NCBI RefSeq assembly: GCF_040436345.1
Contig: NC_133218.1
Coordinates: forward strand, 8,105,539 to 8,169,538
Length of the DNA: 64,000 nucleotides
Reading direction: 5' to 3'
Origin: Pagrus major
Lineage: Eukaryota > Chordata > Actinopteri > Spariformes > Sparidae
In this document: one piece after another, positions 1 through 10,169 of the stretch
Layout: each line of letters opens with the position of its first letter
Numbering within the stretch: position 1 is the stretch's first letter
Made by a program: the position numbers and the translations under genes
Notes under the pieces: model-generated
What the model was told of the DNA's origin: nothing
Database searches by the model: none
What the model saw: only the letters and a program-made list of their open reading frames with translations

Positions 1-640
1 AGGTGGCATTTAGTGACGAAACAGACCTGCAGCTGCAGTGTGGACTAATCAGGGCCGGCTCTTGACACAGGACATCCAGGCGGTCACCTAGAGCGCCACA
101 TGCTGGAGGTGCGCCGCAAATTAAAAGTTGATGTCTTTCCCATCCTTTTAATAATTTGTTTTATTGGACTAATATGGTCTTTACAGTGGAGAGTGCCCAG
201 CTCATGCACCTCTGAGGGTTTGTTGCACGTCTCCATCACTTGTTGTGTTGCTCATGTGAATATTAATTTGTATTATTTGTGTGTAAACCAATAAAACAAA
301 AAACAAACAAAAATGCATCAAATATGAAGATATTAATGTTTAACATCTACTCCAGACATGTTTGAACACATGTAAGATATTCTGCTTTGAATAATATTTT
401 GTGTCTGATATGATTTTGTTTGTGCACTGGTGGTTTTGTGCAAGTTGCATACTTAAACCCTTGATTGGCCAAAAATAAGTCACAATAAGCAAAACAATAT
501 TTGAGCGGATGGACACTTTAATAAACAGGTTGTCTTCCAAATGCCTCGCAGCCACAAGGTCAGGGGTCAAGTGGTCAAATATATTGATTAATCATTTATA
601 AAGCCACAGGTTACAACTCATCAACACTCTGTAAAGGTGA
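1..640. other. HCE1 downstream flank and edge of a duplicated block
   Basis: No coding gene is supported here. Positions 1-230 match the stretches at about 23380-23530 and 36077-36230, which both lie immediately beside a 7SL RNA gene, so the window probably begins just outside another 7SL copy. Positions 187-295 form an exon-like segment on the plus strand, with a TTTACAG acceptor before it and AATAAA at 290-295. The same segment recurs beside HCE genes (about 8319-8427, 23560-23670, 36285-36395, 44577-44690, and reversed at about 56537-56650). Confidence 0.5.
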
Positions 641-853
641 CATATTAGAAAGTGGTAGCATCATGTTTTATCTGTTGCAGATGACAGAGGGTTAGGGTGC
701 TCTTTGAGAAGTGTCCATTCCTCCAGCGGCTGAGGTCACCGTGATCGTACAGGTGTGTTGCTTTTATTATTGTACCTGTACAGTATGTAATGAGTTTGAA
801 CAATGACTGCACACATGTACCAGGAAGCTGTTTGGCCAGTATCAGCATTATTA

Positions 854-1645
854 TCAGCAGCCGTAGAGCAGGTTGATCCTCATGATGTCCCAGTAGGACA
901 TGCCCTGCCTCTGGCCGATCTGCGTGTTGGCGTTGGGGATGGGGGTGATGGAGTCCCTGCCGTGCTGGATGGAGAAGGCTGTTCTTCCATAGTGCATGAT
1001 GGAGGAGTAGTCGTAGGGGGTGTTCAGGTTGTTGGTGTTCTGCTTGTAGAAGTTGTAGGCCATGTTGGGGTCGATGTTCTCCCAGTTGATCCTGACGTAG
1101 TAGTCGCGGTCGCTCCTGGTCTGTTCGTGCTGGAAGCCCAGAGCGTGGTTGATCTCGTGCTGGATGATGCCGTGGTAGAGGCAGCCCTGCCTGTTGAGAG
1201 AGAGCACCTGTCTGCCTCCCGTTCTGCCCAGAGCGGAGAAACATCCGCCTTTGTTCTCCACGCTGATGTAGTCGTACTCGTTCTGACGGGGGACGAAGCG
1301 GATGCAGGTACTGCTGTGGAAGGCCTTCATGGCGTTGTCGATCTTCTGCCTCTCCCAGCCGCTGAACTCACCGCTCATGGTGAAGGGGATCATCACCATG
1401 CCGTTGGAAGCTTTCCTCCACTGGCAGCTCTGGTACCAGCACGTCATGGCATTTCTGGTTGTGGGAGCCAGCAGGTCTCCTTCCAGCAGGAACTCATCGG
1501 TGGCGTTGTTGGAGGTCAGAATCCTGGTGGTGATGTCCATGGTGTCTGGGACTTCTTCTTCTTCTTGGCCTCCTTCCTCCTGGAGAGGATGTGCCTGACA
1601 GAGGCCGAGCAGGAGCAGCAGCAGCAGGCTGGCAGAGGGAGTCAT
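854..1645 (-). CDS. hce: High choriolytic enzyme (hatching enzyme, astacin metalloprotease), copy 1
   Basis: A 263-residue secreted zinc protease of the astacin family. In teleosts HCE is released by hatching-gland cells and swells the egg envelope by cutting its zona-pellucida proteins, working with the low choriolytic enzyme. Visible parts are a signal peptide (about 1-18), a Glu-rich propeptide with the F-x(3)-GD aspartate switch (Asp57), and a mature enzyme from about Asn65. The zinc site is HEINHALGFQHE at 163-174 (His163, His167, His173; Glu164 catalytic), with the Met-turn SIMHY at 215-219. Cys114/Cys263 and Cys135/Cys155 match the two astacin disulfides, and Cys69/Cys74 are the extra HCE pair. 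The reading frame is uninterrupted by introns, as known for euteleost HCE. Copy-specific change: Thr at 241 where the other complete copies have Ala. AATAAA lies at 763-768 on the minus strand. Confidence 0.97.
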   Translation of the reverse strand: MTPSASLLLLLLLGLCQAHPLQEEGGQEEEEVPDTMDITTRILTSNNATDEFLLEGDLLAPTTRNAMTCWYQSCQWRKASNGMVMIPFTMSGEFSGWERQKIDNAMKAFHSSTCIRFVPRQNEYDYISVENKGGCFSALGRTGGRQVLSLNRQGCLYHGIIQHEINHALGFQHEQTRSDRDYYVRINWENIDPNMAYNFYKQNTNNLNTPYDYSSIMHYGRTAFSIQHGRDSITPIPNANTQIGQRQGMSYWDIMRINLLYGC

Positions 1646-1741
1646 CTTCAGGGTCGGTCTGGAGGCTGTGGAGCTTCTGTGGAGAGCTGCTGTGGAGAGA
1701 CTCTGTGAAGCTTGATGTGTGACTCAGTTCAGTCCAGGCTC

Positions 1742-1747
1742 TTTATA
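1742..1747 (-). promoter_or_regulatory. TATA box of HCE1
   Basis: TATAAA on the minus strand, about 97-102 bp before the ATG and inside a flank conserved in all seven HCE copies. Transcription should start about 25-30 bp downstream, giving a 5' UTR of roughly 70 bases. Confidence 0.8.
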
Positions 1748-1749
1748 CT

Positions 1750-2515
1750 CTCCTCTACAGGTGTGTCTGCAGGAGGATTATGGGTTGGGGTCCTCACTGC
1801 TAGGCCTAAATAAACCTCTGAGGGGAGGACTCCACAGACAAACCTACTTTTTAAACATGGTTTGTTATCTCTGCTCATTAGATGGATGAACACAGCTTCT
1901 GTCAAGATAAACACATTACAAGGTCTTCAACCAACAAGACGTCACATCATCTCTGTCAAACTAACCTTAATTCAAACAGAATAATATATATCATTGTCTC
2001 TTTGAAAGCTCCTCTTGTAGTTGTTCCATGCCATTTATTTGTGTGTATAATTAAATAGTTGGGATACAAACTAATACATGAACAGTTAAAAATGTTGTGA
2101 ACAGATACGAACACCATATGAACACTTGCAGTAATATTTGCCTTTTTCCCCACTGATCCGTTACTGGACTGATGAAGTTACAAACTTAGGTTGGAATGTG
2201 GGGAATGAAAAAGGTGATATCTCTGGTTGGACTGTGTTGATTTTGATTATTTGTTTATAAACTGTCCATAATGACACAACATTGTTATAGGAGTGCAATC
2301 CAGATCAGTGGTCTGCTTTTCAAACCTGCCGTCTACATTACCCACAATGCAACTTAGCCACTCAGTGACATCACTGGAGGTCATTTATCATTTTACATGC
2401 AGCTTCCTCTGGAGCTACAAAATGTTTTATACTACTGTTTTCACATATGCAGTAGTACTCCCCAAAACCATTCAACACACTTTGAACACTTACCCTTTAA
2501 CAGAGTAGAGAGTAA
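1750..2515. other. HCE upstream flank, shared by all copies
   Basis: Non-coding sequence repeated upstream of each HCE gene (for example 37785-38545 and 62565-63315 reversed). It carries a conserved AGGCCTAAATAAACCTCTGA stretch near the promoter. I see no gene in it; the short reading frames are not supported. Confidence 0.6.
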
Positions 2516-2902
2516 TGTCATATTTTGGGAAGTTTGCTTATTGGTTTTCTTGACAAAAGCCAATATGTTAAAAATGAAGCTATAGCCAGCAGCTGGTTAG
2601 CTTAGCTTCGCATAAGGACTGGAATTAGTGGAAACCAGCTAACCTGGGTCTGTCTCAAGGTAACATGATGGGCCTACCAGCTCCTCCAAAGTTCTCAGAT
2701 TTAAACATTATGTCTTGTTTGTTGAATCTGTTAAGAGCCAGGCTAGCTGTCTCCCCCTATATCCAGTCTTTGTGCTAAGCTAGGCTAACTGGCCTCTGAA
2801 TATGGTTTGATATTTATTTTACAGATGTGAGAGTGATATCAATCTTCTCATTTAACTCTTGGCAAGAAAAGCAGGTAAGAGTATTTCCCAAAATGTCAAA
2901 CT
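2516..2902. mobile_element. Palindromic MITE-like element
   Basis: The ends are imperfect inverted repeats built around ATTTTGGGAA (2521-2530) and TTCCCAAAAT (2885-2894). The inner part is also partly self-complementary, with a TTAGCTTAGCTT motif on one side and GCTAAGCTAGGCTAA on the other. It has no coding capacity. It recurs at 38554-39041 and, reversed, at about 62165-62555, with fragments near 10944-11090, 16600-16735, 47065-47125 and 54095-54155. The pattern matches a common non-autonomous teleost DNA element; I do not assign its family. Confidence 0.6.
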
Positions 2903-3252
2903 ATTCCTTTGAACTACCCACAGGTCATGTTGAGGGTGGCTCTATCTCTGGAGAGTTTGGGGTTTGATTCCCTCACTGAGACCACTTAAAATGAATGCAT
3001 GGTTACACTTTATAATGAGCATGATTAAATGGTAAAGTTATAGTGAATTAAAATTTACTAAATAATAATTTAACTATTAACAAACAATAGAATGCTTCAT
3101 AAACAGGAAGAGTAAGAAGAAGTGTAAACTTATCTAATCCTCTTCATTAATCTTTAGACAGCTCATATCATCTGTTGGTCATTTAAATCTCTCCCTGCAC
3201 TCTCGTAGTACTGTCGAAGCGTTATGTCACTTTTTGGAGAGTTCATGTGCTG

Positions 3253-3254
<2 letters not shown>

Positions 3255-3292
<38 letters not shown>

Positions 3293-3304
3293 GTATATAT
3301 ATAT
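3255..3304. repeat. (CA)n/(TA)n microsatellite
   Basis: About 16 CA units followed by TATA-rich sequence. The orthologous tract at 39459-39525 is about twice as long, and the reversed one is at about 61700-61750. Confidence 0.95.
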
Positions 3305-3365
3305 AGCATATAGCAGGTCGAACAGGTGAATAGGTTAATCATTTGTAAGTGTTTTAACTGTTGTT

Positions 3366-3860
3366 CAAGTATATCAGAATAAATTATTAAGCATCAGTTT
3401 CACATTTGTACTTCACTGTTTTTGAGAGTATTTTACAGTTTACGTCACATATTTTTGTACAGTTCTGTACTGGTGTATCATCTAGAGTTTGCTTTGTGTC
3501 TCACACCTACACTAACTGATGTTGGTTAATTCCTGTGAAGTGAAACTGACAAATAATATCTCTGTGACGAGGAAGCAACATGTCCCAACAATGTCCTGCA
3601 TGTGCACACATTGTAATAATTATTTACGAAACACTATGACCTGGTTTGGAAATCATGAATCTATTTAATCGTTTGACATAGAACAAGATTTTAAGGACTC
3701 ATTATTAACAGGGATGTGAAATGTGTTGATGTGCTCTTGTTGAATTTACAAATGTATCGATGTGCAACCATTACAATTTAGATTTTATGCAAAATGGCAC
3801 AAAAATAAACATATTTATCTCCTGTTAGTTCTAATTAGCTCAACTATTAAGGCGGATCAC
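3366..3860 (+). pseudogene. Ghost paralogue of the coiled-coil gene (flank plus 3' UTR only)
   Basis: The first half resembles the 5' flank of the coiled-coil gene at about 5571-5710 (shared TATATCAGAATAAA, then TCCTGTGAAGTGAAACTG). The second half resembles its 3' UTR at about 7028-7215 (shared ACAGGGATGTGA, ATGTGCAACCATTACA, AAATAAAC). The order is the same, but promoter, introns and coding exons are absent between about 3590 and 3630. The simplest reading is an old tandem copy whose body was deleted. It is present in all three blocks (also 39613-40105 and 61135-61617 reversed), so the loss came before the block duplications. Confidence 0.5.
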
Positions 3861-4374
3861 TTCAGTTAGTTATTTTTTGCTTGACTGTTTTTGGATTGAT
3901 TTACTAAGGTCTTTGACTTTATAGCTGGTTAACCACATCCTCATGTGTCTTTCACAGCTGCTTCTGCAGTTAAAGACAATTCTCATAGTGATGAGTGTAA
4001 CTGGAGAGACAGGAAGTTGACTTGTTGAATTGTGTGATGAGATCTCTGCCTGTTTGATTGAAATTAAAAATACACTTTATATACATTACATTACAGAAAT
4101 GTATTTTTTAGCAGATATAGAGCCTCAATACAAAATGTCCTCCCACCCTCGAGCTCTTCCCTTGATGTTTTGAACTAATACAGTTAGAGCCACTGCCTGT
4201 CGATATTGTCGATATATTCATGGTGTAAGTATGACAGAGCCAGTGTTATGAAAAGGTACCTAAAGGAAGGGAACAGATGCAATACTAGAGGCTACTCTTC
4301 CTAGGTGCACACACACTATGGCCTCCTTTGCATGTGGTTGTCTTCATCTTTGTGTCGTCTTGTCTCTGTTACAG

Positions 4375-4481
4375 GTTGCTTCAGTCTCAAGGCCATTTTT
4401 CAAAAGCAGCAGAGCTTCATTGATCAGGACCGATGGTGGTTTGTTCAAGGAAGTCACACCAAGCAGCATCTTGGCTTCTTT
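4375..4481 (+). other. Conserved 107-bp exon-like segment
   Basis: Bounded by a CTCTGTTACAG acceptor and a GTGAGT donor. The same 107 bp with the same splice signals occur at 40629-40735 and reversed at 60519-60625. Two frames are open; neither product is recognisable (one contains RWWFVQGSHTKQ). It could be an orphan exon of a lost gene or part of the adjacent hAT relic. Confidence 0.35.
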
Positions 4482-4555
4482 GTGAGTATCATTTAATGGC
4501 TTGAGTTTCTTTGTGTTGTTGCTCTGCTTAACTTTCTCTCTTCACCAAGCAGTCT

Positions 4556-4761
4556 GAGCTGACAGCACTTCACTCTTTGAATGTGCAGATTAACAACCTC
4601 AGCAGGGCAGGTTGCGATCAGGCCTTGTGTTTCCTGTCATACGGCTAAATACTCTCTTAGAGATTTTGATGCACAAGTTTGTAAATCTACTGAAGAAACC
4701 CTTTCAAGGGCTGGAGCACATCTCCACCACCGCAGATATTTGGTCTATTTACAATAAAAGC
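4556..4761 (+). mobile_element. hAT transposase relic
   Basis: The frame from 4711 reads LEHISTTADIWSIYNKS before a stop. This matches the S-x-T-x-D-x-W-S motif that opens the catalytic core of hAT (Ac/ZBED-like) transposases. The rest of the element is not recognisable. The relic is shared by all three blocks (also about 40810-41018 and 60237-60443 reversed). Confidence 0.55.
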
Positions 4762-5570
4762 TGAAATGAAAGAAACTTTTAAGTGTTTATGAAACAGTCT
4801 TGTGATTCCTCTGATGATGATAAATAACCTGTAACAGCAAACGAGACCACATATAAATACATTACCTCAGCATTTGAAAAGACAATGGATAGTGAAAATC
4901 CAGCGGGACATGGGGCCATATTTCAAGGTAAAACAACATATTTAATGACCCATTAGCTTCTGTTAGCATTCAACCACTTCCGAGTTAACATTACTGTTTG
5001 ATGGTGTCACGTGATTCAATGGAAAAGGCATACATTAAGTCTAAAATATCAGCACACATCTTCGACGCATTTTATTCGTCCAGCAGTAAAACATACTGGA
5101 TGTAATCAAACAGTAATGTTAGCAAAGACGTATTTGGCTCGATGTCATTCTGGATTTTTACAATCCTTTGTCTTTTCAGTTGCTGATCAATCAGCCGGAA
5201 AAATTATAATTTGTCAGATTCCCTATGTTTAAGTCATTTCTTTCTACCTTGAGTGTGACGTCAGAGGAAAATGGCCACCGTGTGAATATGGTCTGCTGAC
5301 ATGTGCACCGACCCGCGACTGTATAACATCCCGATATAGAACCTGCACTGACACCACCATTCATGTGCATAATGTATCTTGGAGACACGTAGCGCTCATT
5401 TCTGAGGACGTGCACCTCTGACCCTCCAAATGGACGCAAGCTATGCGAGGCAGCCATCACGTGTACGCAAACAGGTTGTTAAAAGCATGTACATACGGGC
5501 CTAAATGCTAAAATGCTCATGGTGATTCACTTTTAATATTTTTATGATGTTAAGTCAGACTGTAGATTTA
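4762..5570. other. Intergenic region with a 19-bp inverted repeat
   Basis: No gene is supported. Arms reading GTTAACATTACTGTTTGAT and, inverted, ATCAAACAGTAATGTTAGC lie at about 4984-5002 and 5105-5123 and are kept in the other two blocks. They may be the ends of a small DNA element. A 90-codon frame at 5191-5460 (minus) is conserved between blocks but shows no protein features. Confidence 0.45.
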
Positions 5571-5903
5571 TTTAAATATATCAGAATAAATCAGGTCACC
5601 AAAACACTTTTTTAATAAGTCCTCCATCAATTTCCTACAGTTTTGTACTGTTTGCTCACAGTATGTACCTACAATAACTGATGTCGGCATGTTCCTGTGA
5701 AGTGAAACTGTCAAATACCATTTCTTCAAAAGTGAAACTGAAGAGACGGCCGGAAGCACTGGTGAAACAGAGGACGCAAGGCAAGGCGGGACCCATTCTG
5801 TATGTACAGACGTTCATATACCAAGAAACACAGTGACACACACTCACACACTCGCACAAACACACACTTGTGAATTGTGCCATGGGGGAGGTGTCACCAA
5901 TAC

Positions 5904-5910
5904 TATATAA
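5904..5910 (+). promoter_or_regulatory. TATA box of coiled-coil gene copy 1
   Basis: TATATAA about 30 bp before the inferred transcription start. The non-coding first exon ends at 5985 with a GTAAGA donor, and the next exon begins at 6106 after an AACAG acceptor, two bases before the ATG. Confidence 0.65.
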
Positions 5911-6107
5911 AGCATTATTGGGTGTCTCATCTCATCATTTTGTTTCATCACCTGTACAGCAGCTCTCCTTCCATTCACCCAGCAGGTAAGATCACAAACT
6001 TTAACTCACTATCAGATGGTTTTTACTTTAGACCTTTAAATATTACAAGTGAAGAAGTTGCAGATTCAGTTGTAGTTCATTATTATTCATTTCGATTTAA
6101 AACAGCG

Positions 6108-6933
6108 ATGGCAGCAGCAGCTTTGTCCAGAAGCAGAGGAGTGGCTGGTGTCAGACCCACCAAAGGCCTGTTCTCCATCTTCACTCTGCTGTGTCTGGTT
6201 TGCCTCTCAAGTTCACTGATTCATAAAGACCTGCTGGTAAAAACACTGACGTTGAACTTCTCTGTATCTAAAACATTGTCACATTTATTTGACAGTCCTC
6301 AGCCATTTTGAGTCATCACAAAAAACAAATTACTGTTGAAATGTTCTTATTTATTTATTTTCATCTGAAGTTGTATGTGCTACATCAGCTGTTGATGAGC
6401 TGCTGTGATACTTATATGTTATCAAATGTAACTTCATGTTGATTCTCATTCTGGATTTGCAGGAACAGCTCAAGGAACAATTTCAGAAAGCACAAAAACA
6501 ACTGGACATGTTGAAGGTGAGTCAGTCTGTCACACAGTTCATGTTGCTCACATGAATTACATCAGAGTAACTTTGGAGTGTTGGAATACTATGTGACCTT
6601 ATGTACGGCAGTGCATACATGGTATGTTGTTTTTTTTTCCATTAGGCGGTGTACGAGCCACAAATGGCCACCACTAAAGATCTCATGGGGCAATCTCTGA
6701 GTCTCATGAATACCCTGGAAGCATTCATGAAGACAGATGGAGTAGGATTTCCTGATGACTCTTCAGATCTGGACGGATTTGTGCAGGGCGTCAAGGGCTT
6801 CGTAGAGAGTACCAAGAATATGGTAGATAAGAAGGATGTGGAGATGAGAGCACAAATAGAGGACAACGAACAGAAACTGGAAAGATATAAGAAATTAATC
6901 AAATTCCTTGAGGAGCAACAAGCTGAACTGTAA
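6108..6933 (+). CDS. Short coiled-coil protein with one hydrophobic segment, copy 1
   Basis: A gene I cannot name. Coding exons are 6108-6236, 6463-6516 and 6646-6933. All junctions are GT-AG and all introns fall between codons (phase 0), giving 156 residues. Residues 1-20 are Ala-rich with several Arg/Lys. Residues 21-37 (LFSIFTLLCLVCLSSSL) are a hydrophobic segment that could be a signal peptide or a type II membrane anchor. The remaining 115 or so residues are charged, with heptad-like Leu/Ile spacing that suggests a coiled coil, strongest at the C terminus (around LERYKKLIKFLEEQ). There is no catalytic motif. A TATA box, a non-coding first exon and AATAAA near 7195-7205 frame the gene. 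It sits between HCE1 and HCE2. Confidence 0.7.
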
Positions 6934-8235
6934 ATCCCATGTCAGTCAGTGCTTCTACCTCTGATATTGCAGCTTTTGTATCTGTTAAGTTTCTCTTTTT
7001 TTATCCTTCAGCTTCATTTGAATGTTTCTATGAACTGGCTTTGAAATCATGTTTGACATGAAGTAGGAAGTTAGAGATGGACACACTATTGACAGGGATG
7101 TGAGATGTGTTGTACTACTTTTATTGAACACATTTACAAATGTACTGATGTGCAACCATTACAGTTATGGAAATGGAACCAAAGCTAATACAGGATTAAA
7201 TAAAATAAACACATTTAACTCCTTTTGTATCTAGTTCAAAATATTAAGATGGATTATTAAAGAGAATCATGTATTTGTTTTCGTTTGCTGCTTTATTTCT
7301 ATGATTTTCCTGGAAGAACAGAAACCACAATACAAACTATAATGTTCTACATTTCTACCTATATTACTTTAAAAAAAAATCAGGGCTATTGAAAACATAT
7401 GCTGTACAAATCTTGGGAAAAGATGCCTGCACTATTAATAAAGTGCAGGCATTCAGCATATGTGGGTAACCCAAATACATTTATCACAAGGGAACTGTTG
7501 CTGTCTTGTGCCTTCTTTCTTTGCAATTGTAAAATATGAAGCCCAGAGTTCTAACACAAATATTTTCTCTGTAGAAACAATGCCAAGCTGCTAAATTAGC
7601 TTCTCTGACTATCTTTACTCATGCTGCTAAATTCACAACATTTAACATTTAATTTACCAAATTAAATCTCAGGGCAGCCAATCAGCCACGATGATTTAGC
7701 CTACATCTACTATTCAAAATCTTTTGAAATGACATGACTATAATACAAAAACATGTTTTAGAATAATTAACATGTGAAATCAACAACAATCTAACATGCT
7801 ACTTCTCCCACTGAAGTGCTGCTACTTATTGTTATACACTTCCAAATAATAGCTCTATACTGAACTAAACTGACTTTTAATTCAGATATAAAGGAATTAC
7901 TGACACCTCTTTAGAATACATTGTTTCTAGACTGAGCGATGTTGTAATATTGGGGCGGGTCTCACAGATGAGACAGGAGAACTATCAGGGTAAAGACAGT
8001 TGACAGTGTCTCATAACATGCATCACATTCTTATCAATAATCAGAAAACAGTGAGTTGTGCTGTGGACAACTGTGTGCACACTAATTAACCACAATAACA
8101 CTGAGAAGATAAAAAAAGCATTAACATTAAAAGCTGTTTAATGTTTTTTTTTTTTTTTTTATCTCTACAAAGTTATTCTTATGGATATACCTCGTAAACT
8201 ATCCACTAGTTCTAATTTTATCTGAATTTGTACAC
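6934..8235. other. 3' UTR and downstream flank of coiled-coil gene 1
   Basis: The 3' UTR probably ends near the AATAAA signals at 7194-7206. The rest is AT-rich and non-coding, but it is kept in all three blocks (about 43200-44490 and, reversed, 56730-58008). It contains a nested hairpin, listed separately. Confidence 0.5.
7395..7463. repeat. Nested perfect hairpin
   Basis: The outer arms ACATATGCTG (7395-7404) and CAGCATATGT (7454-7463) enclose inner arms ATGCCTGCACT (7423-7433) and AGTGCAGGCAT (7442-7452) around an 8-base AT loop. Both stems are perfect here, and the copies are at 43661-43729 and 57486-57554. Confidence 0.7.
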
Positions 8236-8689
8236 TTGTATATGTTTTTTTGTCCTTTTTTCTGTCTTTCCCATCCTTTTAATAATATTTTTGATGAACC
8301 AATGTGGTCTTTGCAGTGGAGAGTGTCCAGCTCAAGCACCTCTGAAGGTTTGTTGCACCTCTCCATCACTTGTTGTTTTGCTAATGTCAATATAAATTTG
8401 TATTATTTGTGTGTAAACCAATAAAACAAAAAACAAATGATAACGCATCAAATATGAAGATATGAATGTTTAACATCTACTCCAGACATGTTTGAACACA
8501 TGTAAGAAATTCGTCTTTGAATAATATTTTGTGTCTGATATGATTTTACCTTTTTAAAAAATCTTAAAATGACATGTACTTCTTCTCCCTCATTAAAAAA
8601 GATCCTAAATCAATGACTATGCAAATGTTTATCATTTGAAAAGTTTAAATACTGGACACAAAATGCCTCTTGCTTCTCTGTACAGTCCA

Positions 8690-8730
8690 TTCTCTCTCTC
8701 TCTCTCTCTCTCTCTCACTCACTCACTCTC
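8690..8730. repeat. (CT)n microsatellite downstream of HCE2
   Basis: A CT run downstream of HCE2. Its equivalents are at 23931-23968, 44951-45012 and 56205-56269 (as GA), with lengths differing strongly between copies. Confidence 0.9.
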
Positions 8731-9275
8731 AGCGTGCACTGGTGGTTTTGTGCAAGTTGCATACTTGACCATGATTGGCTTCCAACAGTTGTGTCATGCT
8801 TTTATAGGAGGTGAGCCCTTCAGCAGATGAATTCAAAAACGATTTTCTGGGGTCAAACTCAGCACATACATCACTGCACAGTGAAGCTCAAACTTCCAAA
8901 ATAAGTCACAATAAGCAAAACAATATTTGAGCGGATGGACACTTTAATAAACAGGTTGTCTTCCAAATGCCTCGCAGCCACAAGGTCAGGGGTCAAGTGG
9001 TCAAATATATTGATTAATCATTTATAAAGCCACAGGTTACAACTCATCAACACTCTGTAAAGGTGACATATTAGAAAGTGGTAGCATCATGTTGTATCTG
9101 TTGCAGATGACAGAGCGGTGGCTCTTTGAGAAGTGTCCATTCCTCCAGCGGCTGAGGTCACCGTGATCGTACAGGTGTGTTGCTTTTATTATTGCACCTG
9201 TACAGTATGTAATGAGTTTGAACAATCACTGCACACATGTACCAGGAAACTGTTTGGCCAGTATCAGCATTATTA

Positions 9276-10067
9276 TCAGCAGCCGTAGAGCAGGTTGATC
9301 CTCATGATGTCCCAGTAGGACATGCCCTGCCTCTGGCCGATCTGCGCGTTGGCGTTGGGGATGGGGGTGATGGAGTCCCTGCCGTGCTGGATGGAGAAGG
9401 CTGTTCTTCCATAGTGCATGATGGAGGAGTAGTCGTAGGGGGTGTTCAGGTTGTTGGTGTTCTGCTTGTAGAAGTTGTAGGCCATGTTGGGGTCGATGTT
9501 CTCCCAGTTGATCCTGACGTAGTAGTCGCGGTCGCTCCTGGTCTGTTCGTGCTGGAAGCCCAGAGCGTGGTTGATCTCGTGCTGGATGATGCCGTGGTAG
9601 AGGCAGCCCTGCCTGTTGAGAGAGAGCACCTGTCTGCCTCCCGTTCTGCCCAGAGCGGAGAAACATCCGCCTTTGTTCTCCACGCTGATGTAGTCGTACT
9701 CGTTCTGACGGGGGACGAAGCGGATGCAGGTACTGCTGTGGAAGGCCTTCATGGCGTTGTCGATCTTCTGCCTCTCCCAGCCGCTGAACTCACCGCTCAT
9801 GGTGAAGGGGATCATCACCATGCCGTTGGAAGCTTTCCTCCACTGGCAGCTCTGGTACCAGCACGTCATGGCGTTTCTGGTTGTGGGAGCCAGCAGGTCT
9901 CCTTCCAGCAGGAACTCATCGGTGGCATTGTTGGAGGTCAGAATCCTGGTGGTGATGTCCATGGTGTCTGGGACTTCTTCTTCTTCTTGGCCTCCTTCCT
10001 CCTGGAGAGGATGTGCCTGACAGAGGCCGAGCAGGAGCAGCAGCAGCAGGCTGGCAGAGGGAGTCAT
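9276..10067 (-). CDS. hce: High choriolytic enzyme, copy 2
   Basis: 263 residues, identical in sequence to copy 4 and so usable as the array consensus (Glu24, Thr35, Tyr71, Ala241). All zinc ligands, the catalytic Glu and the six cysteines are present, and the frame is a single open exon. Its TATA box is at 10164-10169, and AATAAA on the minus strand is at 9185-9190. It lies between the coiled-coil gene and the first Ig cassette. Upstream similarity to the other HCE copies continues to about 10930 and then gives way to Ig-cassette flank, so a block boundary lies there. Confidence 0.97.
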   Translation of the reverse strand: MTPSASLLLLLLLGLCQAHPLQEEGGQEEEEVPDTMDITTRILTSNNATDEFLLEGDLLAPTTRNAMTCWYQSCQWRKASNGMVMIPFTMSGEFSGWERQKIDNAMKAFHSSTCIRFVPRQNEYDYISVENKGGCFSALGRTGGRQVLSLNRQGCLYHGIIQHEINHALGFQHEQTRSDRDYYVRINWENIDPNMAYNFYKQNTNNLNTPYDYSSIMHYGRTAFSIQHGRDSITPIPNANAQIGQRQGMSYWDIMRINLLYGC

Positions 10068-10163
10068 CTTCAGGGTCGGTCTGGAGGCTGTGGAGCTTCT
10101 GTGGCGAGCTGCTGTGGAGAGACTCTGTGAAGCTTGATGTGTGACTCAGTTCAGTCCAGGCTC

Positions 10164-10169
10164 TTTATA
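10164..10169 (-). promoter_or_regulatory. TATA box of HCE2
   Basis: TATAAA on the minus strand at the same distance from the ATG as in copy 1. Confidence 0.8.

Noticed and set aside
854-1645. HCE copies as independent retrogenes
   Set aside because: They share kilobases of flank and promoter and show no poly-A tails or target duplications. Intron loss is an old feature of teleost HCE, and the copies spread by DNA duplication.
803-1708. Open frame of about 300 codons antisense to each HCE gene
   Set aside because: It recurs in every copy only because the HCE coding sequence itself is conserved. The product is Val/Gly-rich low complexity with no domain. The 98- and 146-codon frames in the other registers are likewise shadows.
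5191-5460. 89-90-codon frame kept in all three blocks (also 41444-41716 and 59474-59746)
   Set aside because: It starts and stops without splice or promoter context, shows no domain, and its conservation is no higher than that of the non-coding flank.
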